From contig NZ_CP019947.1 in assembly GCF_002025205.1 (NCBI RefSeq), positions 999,501 to 1,063,500 on the forward strand: a DNA stretch of 64,000 bases. Reading direction: 5' to 3'. Below the pieces are notes generated by a model. That model saw only the letters and a program-made list of their open reading frames with translations, ran no database searches and was not told the origin of the DNA. Source of the DNA: Pseudomonas sp. CC6-YY-74. Lineage in GTDB: Bacteria; Pseudomonadota; Gammaproteobacteria; Pseudomonadales; Pseudomonadaceae. A program made the position numbers and the translations under genes. Each line of letters opens with the position of its first letter. Positions within the stretch are counted from its first letter, which is position 1. Shown piece by piece: positions 51,175-59,326 of this stretch.

Positions 51175-51588
51175 TGTCAAACGACAGTCAGCCAGTTGGG
51201 CTGGGTCGCGACGGACATCTCCTGCTCGCTGTTGTGACAGAAAGCACTAGTCAGGAGGAGGAATCAACTGTCGGTAGCGGACGAGATAAAGCGTCTTCGA
51301 TAAAGCTAATTGCTACGCAGACCGACGGTTGTACGTCTCCACCCTACACGTATGACTGAAAATCGGGTGCCGCTCGCATAACATCCGCAGCGGGTTGGCA
51401 TTTACCGCAAGCGCCCAAAGGGGGCGGCTGCGCATCATGGCTTAAGGCTTTATTTCCGAGTTATTCGCGGCCTTTGCGGCTTTCTATCTCTGAATAACCC
51501 GTCGGACGGCCTTACGTCCAAAATGGGTTGCGTCGGTTGGGGATGGCAGTTTTGGCGATCATCCGCAAACCAGACCGCTTTTGGCGGC
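51074..51588 (-). other. Long structured 5' leader of rne
   Basis: Between the predicted start of transcription (about 51589) and the rne ATG lie about 515 bases. On the minus strand it can form CCGC-CAAAA-GCGG, GGACG-TAAGGC-CGTCC, and a larger stem in which GGTTATTC pairs with GAATAACT around an inner GCCGC/GCGGC-like hairpin. E. coli rne has a 361-base leader through which RNase E controls its own mRNA decay. The same control is likely here by analogy. No protein-sized gene is visible. Confidence 0.55.
51177..51218 (-). CDS. Possible 13-codon leader peptide in the rne leader
   Basis: An ATG at 51218 directly abuts AGCAGGAG and encodes MSVATQPNWLTVV, ending at a TGA two bases before the 34-codon frame. 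The ribosome site is too close to the ATG to be ideal. I give it only as a candidate. Confidence 0.2.
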   Translation of the reverse strand: MSVATQPNWLTVV

Positions 51589-51595
51589 GTTCGCG

Positions 51596-51624
51596 ACTAT
51601 AGCAGTAATGATTAAGTGCTTCAA
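51596..51624 (-). promoter_or_regulatory. rne: rne promoter
   Basis: On the minus strand TTGAAG (51624-51619) and TATAGT (51601-51596) are separated by 17 bases. Transcription would start near 51589, giving the long leader. The -35 lies only 13 bases from the rluC -10 region on the other strand. Confidence 0.65.
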
Positions 51625-51636
51625 ATCCATAAAAAT

Positions 51637-51645
51637 TGTTATGAT
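51637..51645 (+). promoter_or_regulatory. Extended -10 promoter of rluC predicting a leaderless mRNA
   Basis: TGTTATGAT is an extended -10 (TGn-TATGAT). Seven bases downstream is 51652, the A of the rluC start codon. No ribosome site precedes that ATG. The -35 (TGCTTC at 51617) is weak. Confidence 0.5.
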
Positions 51646-51651
51646 TGCGCG

Positions 51652-52605
51652 ATGACAATTCCTACTTCTACAACCTCCGGCGTTCAGCTGCTCGAGGTTG
51701 CGCCGGAACTCGCCGGCCAGCGCATCGATAACTTCCTCCGCACTCAGTTAAAGGGTGTGCCCAAGACATTGATTTACCGAATTTTGCGTAAAGGCGAGGT
51801 GCGGGTGAACAAGGGACGCATCAAGCCGGAGTACAAGCTGCAGGCGGGCGACATCATTCGCGTTCCGCCGTTGCGTCTGGCTGAGCGCGATGAGCCGGCA
51901 CCCTTGGCGCAGGGCTTGCTCGAGCGCCTTGAAGCGGCAATCGTTTATGAAGACAAGGCCTTGATCGTACTGAACAAGCCAGCCGGCATCGCCGTGCATG
52001 GTGGTAGCGGTCTCAACTACGGGGTGATAGAGGCTTTCCGTCAGCTGCGCCCGGACGCCAAGGAGCTGGAGCTGGTTCATCGCCTCGATCGCGATACCTC
52101 CGGGCTGCTGATGATCGCCAAGAAGCGCAGCATGCTGCGGCATCTGCACGAGGCTTTGCGCGGTGACGGCGTTGACAAGCGTTATATGGCGCTGGTCCGT
52201 GGGCACTGGGCGGCTGCTAAGAAGCGGGTTAACGCACCTTTGCAGAAAAGCAATCTGCGTTCTGGTGAGCGCATGGTCGAGGTCAACGATGAGGGCAAGG
52301 AGGCGCTGACGCTGTTCCGCGTGCTGCGCCGTTTTGGCGAGTTCGCCACCTTGGTCGAGGCCAAGCCGGTGACCGGGCGCACCCACCAGATTCGCGTACA
52401 TAGCCAATATGCGGGGCATTGCATCGCCGGTGACAGCAAATATGGCGATGACGAATTCAGTCGCGAGATTCGCGAATTGGGCGGCAAACGTCTGTTCCTG
52501 CATGCCTATGCGTTGGTCGTGCCGCTGCCCGATGGTGGCGAGCTCAGGTTGGAGGCGCCGGTCGATGTGGTCTGGGTGCGCACGCTGGAGCGTCTGAGTG
52601 CCTGA
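51652..52605 (+). CDS. rluC: 23S rRNA pseudouridine synthase RluC
   Basis: A 317-residue enzyme that converts three uridines (955, 2504 and 2580 in E. coli) of 23S rRNA to pseudouridine. An N-terminal S4 RNA-binding domain ([31 protein letters not shown]) precedes the catalytic domain. [12 protein letters not shown] contains catalytic D146. GRTHQIRVH is also conserved. The start [19 protein letters not shown] matches Pseudomonas homologues. Its stop overlaps the GTG of the next gene. Confidence 0.95.
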   Translation: MTIPTSTTSGVQLLEVAPELAGQRIDNFLRTQLKGVPKTLIYRILRKGEVRVNKGRIKPEYKLQAGDIIRVPPLRLAERDEPAPLAQGLLERLEAAIVYEDKALIVLNKPAGIAVHGGSGLNYGVIEAFRQLRPDAKELELVHRLDRDTSGLLMIAKKRSMLRHLHEALRGDGVDKRYMALVRGHWAAAKKRVNAPLQKSNLRSGERMVEVNDEGKEALTLFRVLRRFGEFATLVEAKPVTGRTHQIRVHSQYAGHCIAGDSKYGDDEFSREIRELGGKRLFLHAYALVVPLPDGGELRLEAPVDVVWVRTLERLSA

Positions 52606-53293
52606 CTATGAGTTATTGATCTTCGATTGGGACGGCACGCTGGTCGACTCTATTGGGCGTATCGTCGAGTCGATGCATTGGGCCGCGGATTTTTGTGACC
52701 TGGCGCGGTGTAGCGATGCGCAGGTCAAGGGGATTATCGGGCTTGGTTTGCCGGAGGCGATAGCCAGTCTGCACCCTGAGTTGCTCGAATCGACGCTCCT
52801 CGAGCGCTTCCGTCGCTGTTATAGCGAGCGCTACCTGGCGCTGGAGGTCGAGCCCTCGGCGTTGTTCCCAGGGGTTGCCGAGGCGTTGGAGATGTTTCGT
52901 GCGCAGGGCTATCGCTTGGCCGTGGCCACCGGTAAGAGCCGTCATGGCTTGCGGCGTGTGCTGGAGGGGCGGGGCTGGTTGGATTACTTCGATGTCACCC
53001 GCTGTGCCGACGAAACGGCGAGCAAGCCGGATCCGCTGATGTTGGCGGAAATTCTTGAGCATTGCGGTGTGTCTGCGGGGCGGGCCTTGATGGTGGGAGA
53101 CTCGTCGTTCGATTTGCAGATGGCTCGGCATGCCGGGATGGACTCCGTGGCGGTAGGGTATGGGGCTCAGCCCTTGGCCGTGTTGCGCGAGTATGGCCCG
53201 GCGTTGGCGATAGATGATTTCATGGAATTGCATGCCTGGCTCGATAGGCGTGCGGGTGGGCAACCAGTTGAGGTGGGTGAATATGTCGGATGA
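52598..53293 (+). CDS. HAD-superfamily phosphatase
   Basis: A 231-residue hydrolase of the phosphoglycolate phosphatase type. Motif I is [10 protein letters not shown] with nucleophile D10 and D12; motif II is VATGKS; motif III/IV is [11 protein letters not shown] and [12 protein letters not shown]. The cap domain is helical. Substrate is not predictable from sequence. The GTG start overlaps the rluC stop, and the end overlaps the protease gene by 11 bases, so the three form a coupled operon. Confidence 0.9.
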   Translation: MPDYELLIFDWDGTLVDSIGRIVESMHWAADFCDLARCSDAQVKGIIGLGLPEAIASLHPELLESTLLERFRRCYSERYLALEVEPSALFPGVAEALEMFRAQGYRLAVATGKSRHGLRRVLEGRGWLDYFDVTRCADETASKPDPLMLAEILEHCGVSAGRALMVGDSSFDLQMARHAGMDSVAVGYGAQPLAVLREYGPALAIDDFMELHAWLDRRAGGQPVEVGEYVG

Positions 53294-54263
53294 ATGGAAA
53301 GCAGCGGCTGGCAGTGAGGGTGATGGGAAAAGCTGGAAGTTGCTGGAGAAGACCCTGTTGGCTGGCGTCCAGGAGCAGCGTCGCGCACGACGCTGGGGGA
53401 TTTTCTTCAAGTCGCTGACATTTATTTATCTGTTTGCTGCGCTGGCGCTATTTGCGCCGCTGCTCAACCTGAAGGAAGGCGTCAAGAGCAGTGCGAGTCA
53501 TACCGCATTGATCGAGGTGCGCGGGATGATTGCCGATAAGGAGCTGGCCAGTGCTGACAATATAGTTAGCAGTCTGCGCGCCGCATTCGAGAACGACAAG
53601 ACCAAGGGCGTGATCCTGCGGATCAATAGCCCTGGCGGCAGTCCGGTACAGTCGGGCTATATCTATGACGAGATTCGCCGTTTGCGCGGCGAGTATCCGG
53701 CGATCAAGCTGTATGCAGTGATCACCGATCTCGGGGCTTCGGGTGCTTATTACATTGCCAGTGCCGCAGATGAGATCTATGCCGACAAGGCCAGCCTGGT
53801 CGGGTCGATTGGCGTGACGGCGGCCGGTTTCGGTTTTGTCGGGGTCATGGAAAAACTGGGTGTCGATCGTCGGGTGTATACCTCTGGCGAACACAAGGCG
53901 TTTCTCGATCCGTTTCAGCCGCCGAACGATGAAGAGGCGCTGTTCTGGCAGGAGGTGTTGGACACCACGCATCGGCAGTTCATTGAAAGCGTCAAGCAGG
54001 GCCGTGGCGATCGGCTTAAGTCGGCGGAGCATCCTGAACTGTTTTCAGGCTTGGTGTGGTCGGGTGAGCAGGCGTTGCAGCTTGGCTTGATCGATGCTCT
54101 GGGTAATACCAGTTATGTCGCGCGTGAAGTGATCGGCGAGAAGGAGCTGGTCGACTTCACGGTCGAGGAATCGCCGTTTGATCGCTTTGCCAAGCGCCTG
54201 GGTGCCAGCGTCGCCGAGGACCTGGCCATGTGGATGGGTTTCCAGGGGCCAAGCCTGCGCTAG
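53283..54263 (+). CDS. sppA: SppA-type signal peptide peptidase (S49)
   Basis: A 326-residue membrane-anchored serine protease of the single-domain S49 type, about half the length of E. coli SppA. A helix at residues 44-62 anchors it with the catalytic domain outside. The nucleophile is S153 in DLGASGAYYIAS, and the lysine is K205 in SGEHKAFLDP. INSPGGSPVQSG is the conserved substrate-binding strand. It probably degrades cleaved signal peptides. Confidence 0.92.
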   Translation: MSDEWKAAAGSEGDGKSWKLLEKTLLAGVQEQRRARRWGIFFKSLTFIYLFAALALFAPLLNLKEGVKSSASHTALIEVRGMIADKELASADNIVSSLRAAFENDKTKGVILRINSPGGSPVQSGYIYDEIRRLRGEYPAIKLYAVITDLGASGAYYIASAADEIYADKASLVGSIGVTAAGFGFVGVMEKLGVDRRVYTSGEHKAFLDPFQPPNDEEALFWQEVLDTTHRQFIESVKQGRGDRLKSAEHPELFSGLVWSGEQALQLGLIDALGNTSYVAREVIGEKELVDFTVEESPFDRFAKRLGASVAEDLAMWMGFQGPSLR

Positions 54264-54311
54264 TTGATTTCGCGTTGCACGCGGGCCCGGTCATTGATCG
54301 GGCCTGTTGCT

Positions 54312-54890
54312 TTATGGGATATCAATGCCGGCTATAAGGAGCATGTCCACCAGGCGGATCAGGGGTAGGCCGATCAGGCTGGTGGCGTCAGTGCCTTCGG
54401 TGCTGCGAAATAGGCTGACGCCCAGCCCTTCAGCCTTGAAGCTGCCGGCGCAGTCGTAGGGCTGCTCTGCCTGCAGGTAGCGGCTGATTTGTGCGGCGCT
54501 CAGTTGGCGGAAGTGCACGGTGAAGGGGATGCAGTCGATCTGGCAGTGGCCGCTTTGGCTGTCGAGCAGGGCCAGGCCGGTGAGGAAGGTGACGCTGTTG
54601 CCGCTTGCGGCGAGTAGTTGTGCATGGGCTCGCTGGTATGTTTCGGGTTTTCCGACAATCTGGCTGCCAAGTACGGCGACCTGGTCCGAGCCGATGATCA
54701 AGTGTTGCGGGTGTTTGAGGCTGAGGGCGCGGGCTTTTGCTTCTGCCAGGCGGCGCACCAGTGTGCTGGCGTCTTCATCGGGACGAGGGGCTTCATTGAT
54801 CGCAGGCGCGTCCCAGATAAAGGGCTGGCGCAGGCGGGTCAATAATTCTCGGCGATAGGGCGAGCTGGATGCGAGCACCAGGGGTAGCAT
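54312..54890 (-). CDS. Maf-family nucleotide pyrophosphatase (YceF type)
   Basis: A 192-residue house-cleaning enzyme. It begins LVLASSSPYRRELLTRL, the Maf signature; HLIIGSDQVAVL follows and SFKAEGLGVSLF is near the C-terminus. E. coli YceF, adjacent to yceD and rpmF as here, hydrolyses 7-methyl-GTP, which makes that the likeliest activity. ATG at 54890 is chosen over an upstream in-frame ATG. It is divergent from yceD. Confidence 0.9.
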   Translation of the reverse strand: MLPLVLASSSPYRRELLTRLRQPFIWDAPAINEAPRPDEDASTLVRRLAEAKARALSLKHPQHLIIGSDQVAVLGSQIVGKPETYQRAHAQLLAASGNSVTFLTGLALLDSQSGHCQIDCIPFTVHFRQLSAAQISRYLQAEQPYDCAGSFKAEGLGVSLFRSTEGTDATSLIGLPLIRLVDMLLIAGIDIP

Positions 54891-54963
54891 GTCTGTGCAT
54901 CTCCTTTTATATAGGGGGGCAATTCTAGTCGGCACTCTTCGTGCGGGACAGGCCTAATATCCT

Positions 54964-54992
54964 TTGACAGGGGCAGGGTGCATCCATAGAAT
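54964..54992 (+). promoter_or_regulatory. Near-consensus promoter of the yceD-rpmF-plsX operon
   Basis: TTGACA (54964-54969) and TAGAAT (54987-54992) are separated by exactly 17 bases. Transcription is predicted at about 54999, only three bases before the yceD ATG, so the mRNA may be almost leaderless. Confidence 0.75.
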
Positions 54993-55001
54993 GCGGCGCC
55001 T

Positions 55002-55529
55002 ATGTCAAATGCACCGATTCCACCTCATGTTGATCCGCGAAAGTTGGCTGATCGTGGTGCCACGCTTGAAGGCGAGGTACTGCTAGCTGATTTGGCGCGA
55101 CTCTGCGACCCGCTTGCCGATAATCAAGGCGCGGTGCGTGTGAAGTTTTTCTTCGAGCGTGATGAGCGCAATGCTGTGGTTTTCCATAGTGAACTCGAGG
55201 TTGAGGTCAAGATGGTTTGCCAGCGTTGTCTGGAGCTGGTTGCCCTGCCGATCCATAGCGTGTGTGATTACGCTGTGGTGAAAGAAGGTGCAAATACCCA
55301 GTCCGTGCCGAAAGGCTATGACGCTCTGGAATTGGGTGAAGAGCCATTGGATCTGCTGGCGTTGGTTGAGGAGGAGTTGTTGCTCGCCTTGCCCATCGTC
55401 CCGCTTCATGATCCTAAAGATTGCCAGCAGCCGGCCGGCCTCGAAGAGCCCGGGCCGAGTGAGGACGAGGTAACGCGGTCCAACCCGTTCAGTGTATTGG
55501 CGCAGTTAAAGCGTGACCCAAACGTTTAG
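55002..55529 (+). CDS. yceD: YceD/DUF177 protein
   Basis: A 175-residue acidic cytosolic protein. The family signature is VCQRCLELVALPI and a downstream EEPLDLLALVEEELLLALPIVPLH. Two cysteines of the CxxC type could bind metal. In plants and bacteria the family is linked to 23S rRNA accumulation. It is always next to rpmF, here 13 bases upstream. The start MSNAPIPPHVDPRKLADRG matches other pseudomonads. Confidence 0.9.
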   Translation: MSNAPIPPHVDPRKLADRGATLEGEVLLADLARLCDPLADNQGAVRVKFFFERDERNAVVFHSELEVEVKMVCQRCLELVALPIHSVCDYAVVKEGANTQSVPKGYDALELGEEPLDLLALVEEELLLALPIVPLHDPKDCQQPAGLEEPGPSEDEVTRSNPFSVLAQLKRDPNV

Positions 55530-55542
55530 GAGTTAATTAGTT

Positions 55543-55725
55543 ATGGCTGTTCAGCAGAACAAAAAATCCCGTTCCGCCCGTGACATGCGTCGTTCGCACG
55601 ATGCACTCGATGCCAGCACGCTGTCCGTTGAGAAAAGCACCGGTGAAATCCATCTGCGCCACCACGTATCGCCGGAAGGTGTTTACCGTGGTCGCAAAGT
55701 GATCGACAAGGGCGCTGACGAGTAA
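55543..55725 (+). CDS. rpmF: 50S ribosomal protein L32
   Basis: A 60-residue protein [21 protein letters not shown], the standard L32 N-terminus. This version lacks the four-cysteine zinc ribbon, as normal for proteobacteria; the C-terminus is [18 protein letters not shown]. The ribosome site AGGAGTT precedes the ATG. Its stop is three bases from plsX. Confidence 0.97.
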   Translation: MAVQQNKKSRSARDMRRSHDALDASTLSVEKSTGEIHLRHHVSPEGVYRGRKVIDKGADE

Positions 55726-55728
55726 ATC

Positions 55729-56739
55729 TTGTCCGCTCCGATCATCGCGATTGATGCAATGGGTGGGGACTTCGGTCCCCACAGCATTGTTCAGGCCAGC
55801 ATTGCCTGCCTGGCTGAGTACCCTTCGCTGCATCTGGTCCTAGTCGGCCAAGCCCCTCTTATCGAAGATTTGATTGCCCGTAGTCCTGGCGTCGATCGTG
55901 CACGTCTGCAAGTCGAGCATGCTGGCGAAGTTATCGCCATGGATGAGCGCCCAGCGCTGGCGCTGCGTGGTAAGTCGGATTCGTCGATGCGGGTGGCTCT
56001 GGATTTGCTGCGTGAGGGGCGCGTTCAGGCGTGCGTCAGTGCTGGCAATACCGGGGCCTTGATGGCGTTGTCGCGTTATCTGCTGAAAACCCTGCCGGGC
56101 ATCGATCGTCCGGCGATGGTCTCGGCTGTGCCAACCCAGACTGGTTGCTGTCACTTGCTTGATCTGGGGGCTAATGTCGACTGCAGTGCCGAGCAGCTCT
56201 ACCAGTTCGCCGTAATGGGCGCGGTGGCGGCTGAGGCGTTGGGGGTGGTGAACCCGCGTGTGGCGTTGCTCAATGTCGGCACCGAAGAAGTCAAGGGCAA
56301 TCAGCAAGTCCAACTTGCTGCGAGTCTTTTGCAGCAGGCCAGTGGTTTGAATTACATCGGCTTTATCGAAGGCGACGGGCTTTATCGTGGCGACGCCGAT
56401 GTGGTGGTGTGCGACGGTTTTGTGGGCAATATTCTGCTCAAGTCCAGCGAAGGCCTGGCGACGATGATTACGGCGCGTATTGAGCTGTTGTTCAGGCGCA
56501 ACCTGGTTTCGCGGCTGGCAGGTCTGCTGGCGATGCCGGTATTGCGCCGCCTGCGTGCCGAGTTGGCGCCCGCGCAGCACAACGGTGCAAGCTTGCTCGG
56601 CTTGCAGGGTATTGTGGTGAAGAGTCATGGCTCAGCAGGTACTGAAGGTTTCAAGAGTGCTATCCGTTGTGCGCTGAGGGAAATCGAGGACGATTTGCCG
56701 CGGCGCCTGCATGGCCGTCTCGAGGGTATGTTGCTCTGA
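55729..56739 (+). CDS. plsX: Phosphate acyltransferase PlsX
   Basis: A 336-residue enzyme that makes acyl-phosphate from acyl-ACP for phospholipid synthesis, peripheral to the membrane. [19 protein letters not shown] and [11 protein letters not shown] are typical, as is [12 protein letters not shown]. The TTG at 55729, three bases after rpmF, gives the family N-terminus [12 protein letters not shown]; the nearest ATG would delete the conserved first strand. Confidence 0.95.
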   Translation: MSAPIIAIDAMGGDFGPHSIVQASIACLAEYPSLHLVLVGQAPLIEDLIARSPGVDRARLQVEHAGEVIAMDERPALALRGKSDSSMRVALDLLREGRVQACVSAGNTGALMALSRYLLKTLPGIDRPAMVSAVPTQTGCCHLLDLGANVDCSAEQLYQFAVMGAVAAEALGVVNPRVALLNVGTEEVKGNQQVQLAASLLQQASGLNYIGFIEGDGLYRGDADVVVCDGFVGNILLKSSEGLATMITARIELLFRRNLVSRLAGLLAMPVLRRLRAELAPAQHNGASLLGLQGIVVKSHGSAGTEGFKSAIRCALREIEDDLPRRLHGRLEGMLL

Positions 56740-56905
56740 GCCGGTTATTGCTGGGTTTTGCAGGCGGCAGGTGCAGGGTGCTGGCGATTGTGTAGCCTGC
56801 TAATGTGACCGCGGCGGATGGCCTGTCATCCAACTGTCAGATTGTTGCGCTTGACTCTGCTGGGCGCGAATTTATACGACGATAAGACCATAGAGGCTCG
56901 TTTAC

Positions 56906-57841
56906 ATGTCTGCATCCCTCGCATTCGTCTTTCCTGGGCAAGGCTCGCAGTCGCTGGCAATGTTGGCTGGGCATGGCTCACAGCAAATTGTTATCGATAC
57001 TTTTGCCGAAGCCTCCGAAGTACTCGGCTACGACCTTTGGGTCTTGACCCAGCAGGGGCCGGAAGAGCAACTCAATCAAACCGATAAAACTCAACCAGCT
57101 ATCCTTGCGGCATCCACTGCCTTGTGGCGCCTGTGGCGCGCTGAGGGTGGTTTGCAGCCGGCTTTCGTGGCCGGCCATAGCCTGGGTGAATACTCTGCAC
57201 TGGTTGCTGCAGGCAGTCTGGGTTTCGCTGAAGCCGTGAAGCTGGTTGAGCTGCGTGGTCAACTGATGCAGCAGGCTGTGCCCGCTGGTCAGGGCGGTAT
57301 GGCGGCAATCCTCGGGCTGGACGATGCCGATGTACTGGCTGCCTGCAGCGACGCGGCGCAAGGTGAGGTGGTTAGCGCAGTGAACTTCAATGCGCCTGGC
57401 CAGGTAGTGATCGCAGGTTCTGCAGCTGCCGTGGCACGCGCCGTCGAGGCGTGTAAGGCGCGTGGTGCCAAACGTGCAATGCCGCTGCCGGTTAGCGTGC
57501 CGTCGCATTGTGCGCTGATGCGCCCGGCTGCTGAGCACTTCGCTGAGGCGGTTGCAGCGGTTGTCTGGCAATCTCCGCAAATTCCGTTGGTTCAGAATGT
57601 CAGTGCCCGCGTGGTCGCAGACCTTGATACTCTCAAGGCCGATTTGCTGGCGCAGCTGTATAGTCCGGTGCGCTGGGTTGAATCAATAGTCTGTATGGCT
57701 GAACAAGGCGTGGCTGATCTGCTCGAGTGCGGTCCAGGCAGGGTGCTGTCGGGGCTGAACAAGCGCTGCGTCAAAGGAATCAATACGTATAGTCTGGACA
57801 CTCCAGACGCCTTTGCCGCCGCGCGTGCGGCCTTGGCCTGA
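56906..57841 (+). CDS. fabD: Malonyl-CoA:ACP transacylase
   Basis: A 311-residue enzyme that loads malonyl groups on ACP. FVFPGQGSQSLAML opens the fold; the nucleophile is S92 in VAGHSLGEYSAL, and the catalytic histidine is in PVSVPSHCALM. The last motif, ECGPGRVLSGLNKR, is also conserved. It lies 166 bases after plsX; I see nothing coding in that gap. fabG follows 16 bases downstream. Confidence 0.97.
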   Translation: MSASLAFVFPGQGSQSLAMLAGHGSQQIVIDTFAEASEVLGYDLWVLTQQGPEEQLNQTDKTQPAILAASTALWRLWRAEGGLQPAFVAGHSLGEYSALVAAGSLGFAEAVKLVELRGQLMQQAVPAGQGGMAAILGLDDADVLAACSDAAQGEVVSAVNFNAPGQVVIAGSAAAVARAVEACKARGAKRAMPLPVSVPSHCALMRPAAEHFAEAVAAVVWQSPQIPLVQNVSARVVADLDTLKADLLAQLYSPVRWVESIVCMAEQGVADLLECGPGRVLSGLNKRCVKGINTYSLDTPDAFAAARAALA

Positions 57842-57857
57842 ATTAAGAGAGGTTTTT

Positions 57858-58601
57858 ATGAGCCTGCAAGGTAAGGTTGCATTGGTCACTGGCGCGAGTC
57901 GCGGCATTGGTCAAGCCATTGCGCTGGAATTGGGGCGGCAGGGCGCCATTGTGATTGGGACGGCGACTTCGCCGTCTGGCGCCGAGCGGATCGCCGAGTA
58001 CCTGAAAGAACATGGCATCGAAGGGGCTGGTCTGGTGCTTGATGTCAGCAGCGACGAGTCGGTTGCCACGACTCTGCAACACATTCAGCAACACCTTGGT
58101 CAGCCGTTGATCCTGGTCAACAACGCAGGTATCACCCGGGATAACCTGATGTTGCGCATGAAAGATGATGAGTGGTTCGATGTCATCAACACCAACCTGA
58201 ACAGCCTGTATAGGTTGTCCAAGGCGGTGCTGCGCGGTATGACCAAGGCGCGCTTCGGGCGCATCATCAATATCGGTTCGGTTGTCGGCGCCATGGGCAA
58301 TGCTGGGCAAGTGAACTATGCTGCGTCCAAGGCCGGGGTGGAAGGTTTCGGTCGGGCGCTGGCGCGTGAAGTCGGCTCGCGGTCGATCACTGTAAATGCT
58401 GTGGCGCCTGGTTTTATTGATACTGATATGACCCGCGAACTGCCGGAAGCACAGCGTGACGCGTTGCTGGCACAGATTCCGCTGGGTCGTTTGGGGCAGG
58501 CCGAAGAGATCGCGAAAGTAGTCGCTTTCCTCGCTTCCGATGGCGCAGCCTACGTCACAGGAGCTACTATCCCTGTGAACGGCGGAATGTACATGAGCTG
58601 A
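57858..58601 (+). CDS. fabG: 3-oxoacyl-ACP reductase
   Basis: A 247-residue NADPH-dependent short-chain reductase. Motifs are TGASRGIGQAIA for the cofactor, NNAGITRDNLMLRM, the catalytic serine in GSVVG and YAASKAG with tyrosine and lysine. The C-terminus VTGATIPVNGGMYMS is canonical for FabG. Ribosome site AAGAGAGG lies before ATG 57858. acpP is 196 bases away, with its own promoter. Confidence 0.97.
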   Translation: MSLQGKVALVTGASRGIGQAIALELGRQGAIVIGTATSPSGAERIAEYLKEHGIEGAGLVLDVSSDESVATTLQHIQQHLGQPLILVNNAGITRDNLMLRMKDDEWFDVINTNLNSLYRLSKAVLRGMTKARFGRIINIGSVVGAMGNAGQVNYAASKAGVEGFGRALAREVGSRSITVNAVAPGFIDTDMTRELPEAQRDALLAQIPLGRLGQAEEIAKVVAFLASDGAAYVTGATIPVNGGMYMS

Positions 58602-58716
58602 ATGTGACTGCGGACTTCAGAAAACTGTCATAAATGCTGTCTAAAATCCGTTATTAAAGCTGCAATCGGTTTATAGGTGGATCGTTGAAGTGTTCTGGGG
58701 CAATCTCGCATTCTGC

Positions 58717-58744
58717 TTGAAAAGCTAAAAACCCTTTATATACA
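58717..58744 (+). promoter_or_regulatory. Likely acpP promoter
   Basis: TTGAAA at 58717-58722 and TATACA at 58739-58744, spacing 16, lie in a TA-rich stretch. The leader to acpP would be about 45 bases. A separate strong promoter fits the high demand for acyl carrier protein. Confidence 0.55.
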
Positions 58745-58797
58745 CTTGGCCGCGGACCAGCTGCCTGGATTTTTCCAATTAGGAGTGAAAATACGGT

Positions 58798-59034
58798 ATG
58801 AGCACCATCGAAGAACGCGTCAAGAAAATCGTTGCCGAGCAACTTGGCGTCAAAGAAGACGAAGTAACCAACAGCGCTTCCTTCGTTGAAGACCTGGGTG
58901 CCGACTCCCTTGATACTGTTGAGCTGGTAATGGCTCTCGAAGAAGAATTCGAGACTGAAATCCCGGATGAGCAAGCTGAGAAAATCACCTCCGTTCAGGA
59001 AGCCATCGATTACGTGACTGCGCACGCGCAATAA
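58798..59034 (+). CDS. acpP: Acyl carrier protein
   Basis: A 78-residue highly acidic four-helix protein. S37 in [10 protein letters not shown] takes the 4'-phosphopantetheine arm that carries growing acyl chains. The rest ([17 protein letters not shown]) is nearly invariant in pseudomonads. The ribosome site is AGGAG, ten bases before the ATG. A terminator follows. Confidence 0.98.
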   Translation: MSTIEERVKKIVAEQLGVKEDEVTNSASFVEDLGADSLDTVELVMALEEEFETEIPDEQAEKITSVQEAIDYVTAHAQ

Positions 59035-59058
59035 GCTGATCGTCGGTTCCCGACCAGG

Positions 59059-59095
59059 AAAAGCCGCACAGCCCTTATCGGGCGTGCGGTTTTTC
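59059..59095 (+). terminator. Rho-independent terminator after acpP
   Basis: CCGCAC-A-GCCC and GGGC-GTGCGG form a 10-bp stem with one bulged base around TTATC. Flanking A residues and TTTTTC complete it. It separates acpP from fabF. Confidence 0.85.
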
Positions 59096-59326
59096 TTTGA
59101 CGGGGTGTTGATCGTGGCTATGCGGTTTACACCTCAAGCTTGTAGCGAGGTCTGTCTCGCACGCTGTATTCCAGGCCGACTCACATGCTGGGCTTGCCCT
59201 GCGGGTAAGTCTTTGGCTGTTGCTGCGCCGCGCGGTGTAGCGTCTTGCCTGTTCTTCGCTCGTTACCCGCTATTGCAGGGTAAGGGCATGGATAGGTGTT
59301 GAATAACCGAAAAAGAGGAGATTGCT
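59096..59326 (+). other. Non-coding gap before fabF with an interrupted inverted repeat
   Basis: No gene is visible. GCGGGTAA (59201-59208) can pair with TTACCCGC (59263-59270), and CTTGCCCTG (59193-59201) with CAGGGTAAG (59276-59284), the two helices sharing base 59201. GCGAG...CTCGC forms another small hairpin near 59136-59151. It may hold the fabF promoter or a leader structure. I could not identify convincing promoter boxes. Confidence 0.4.
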
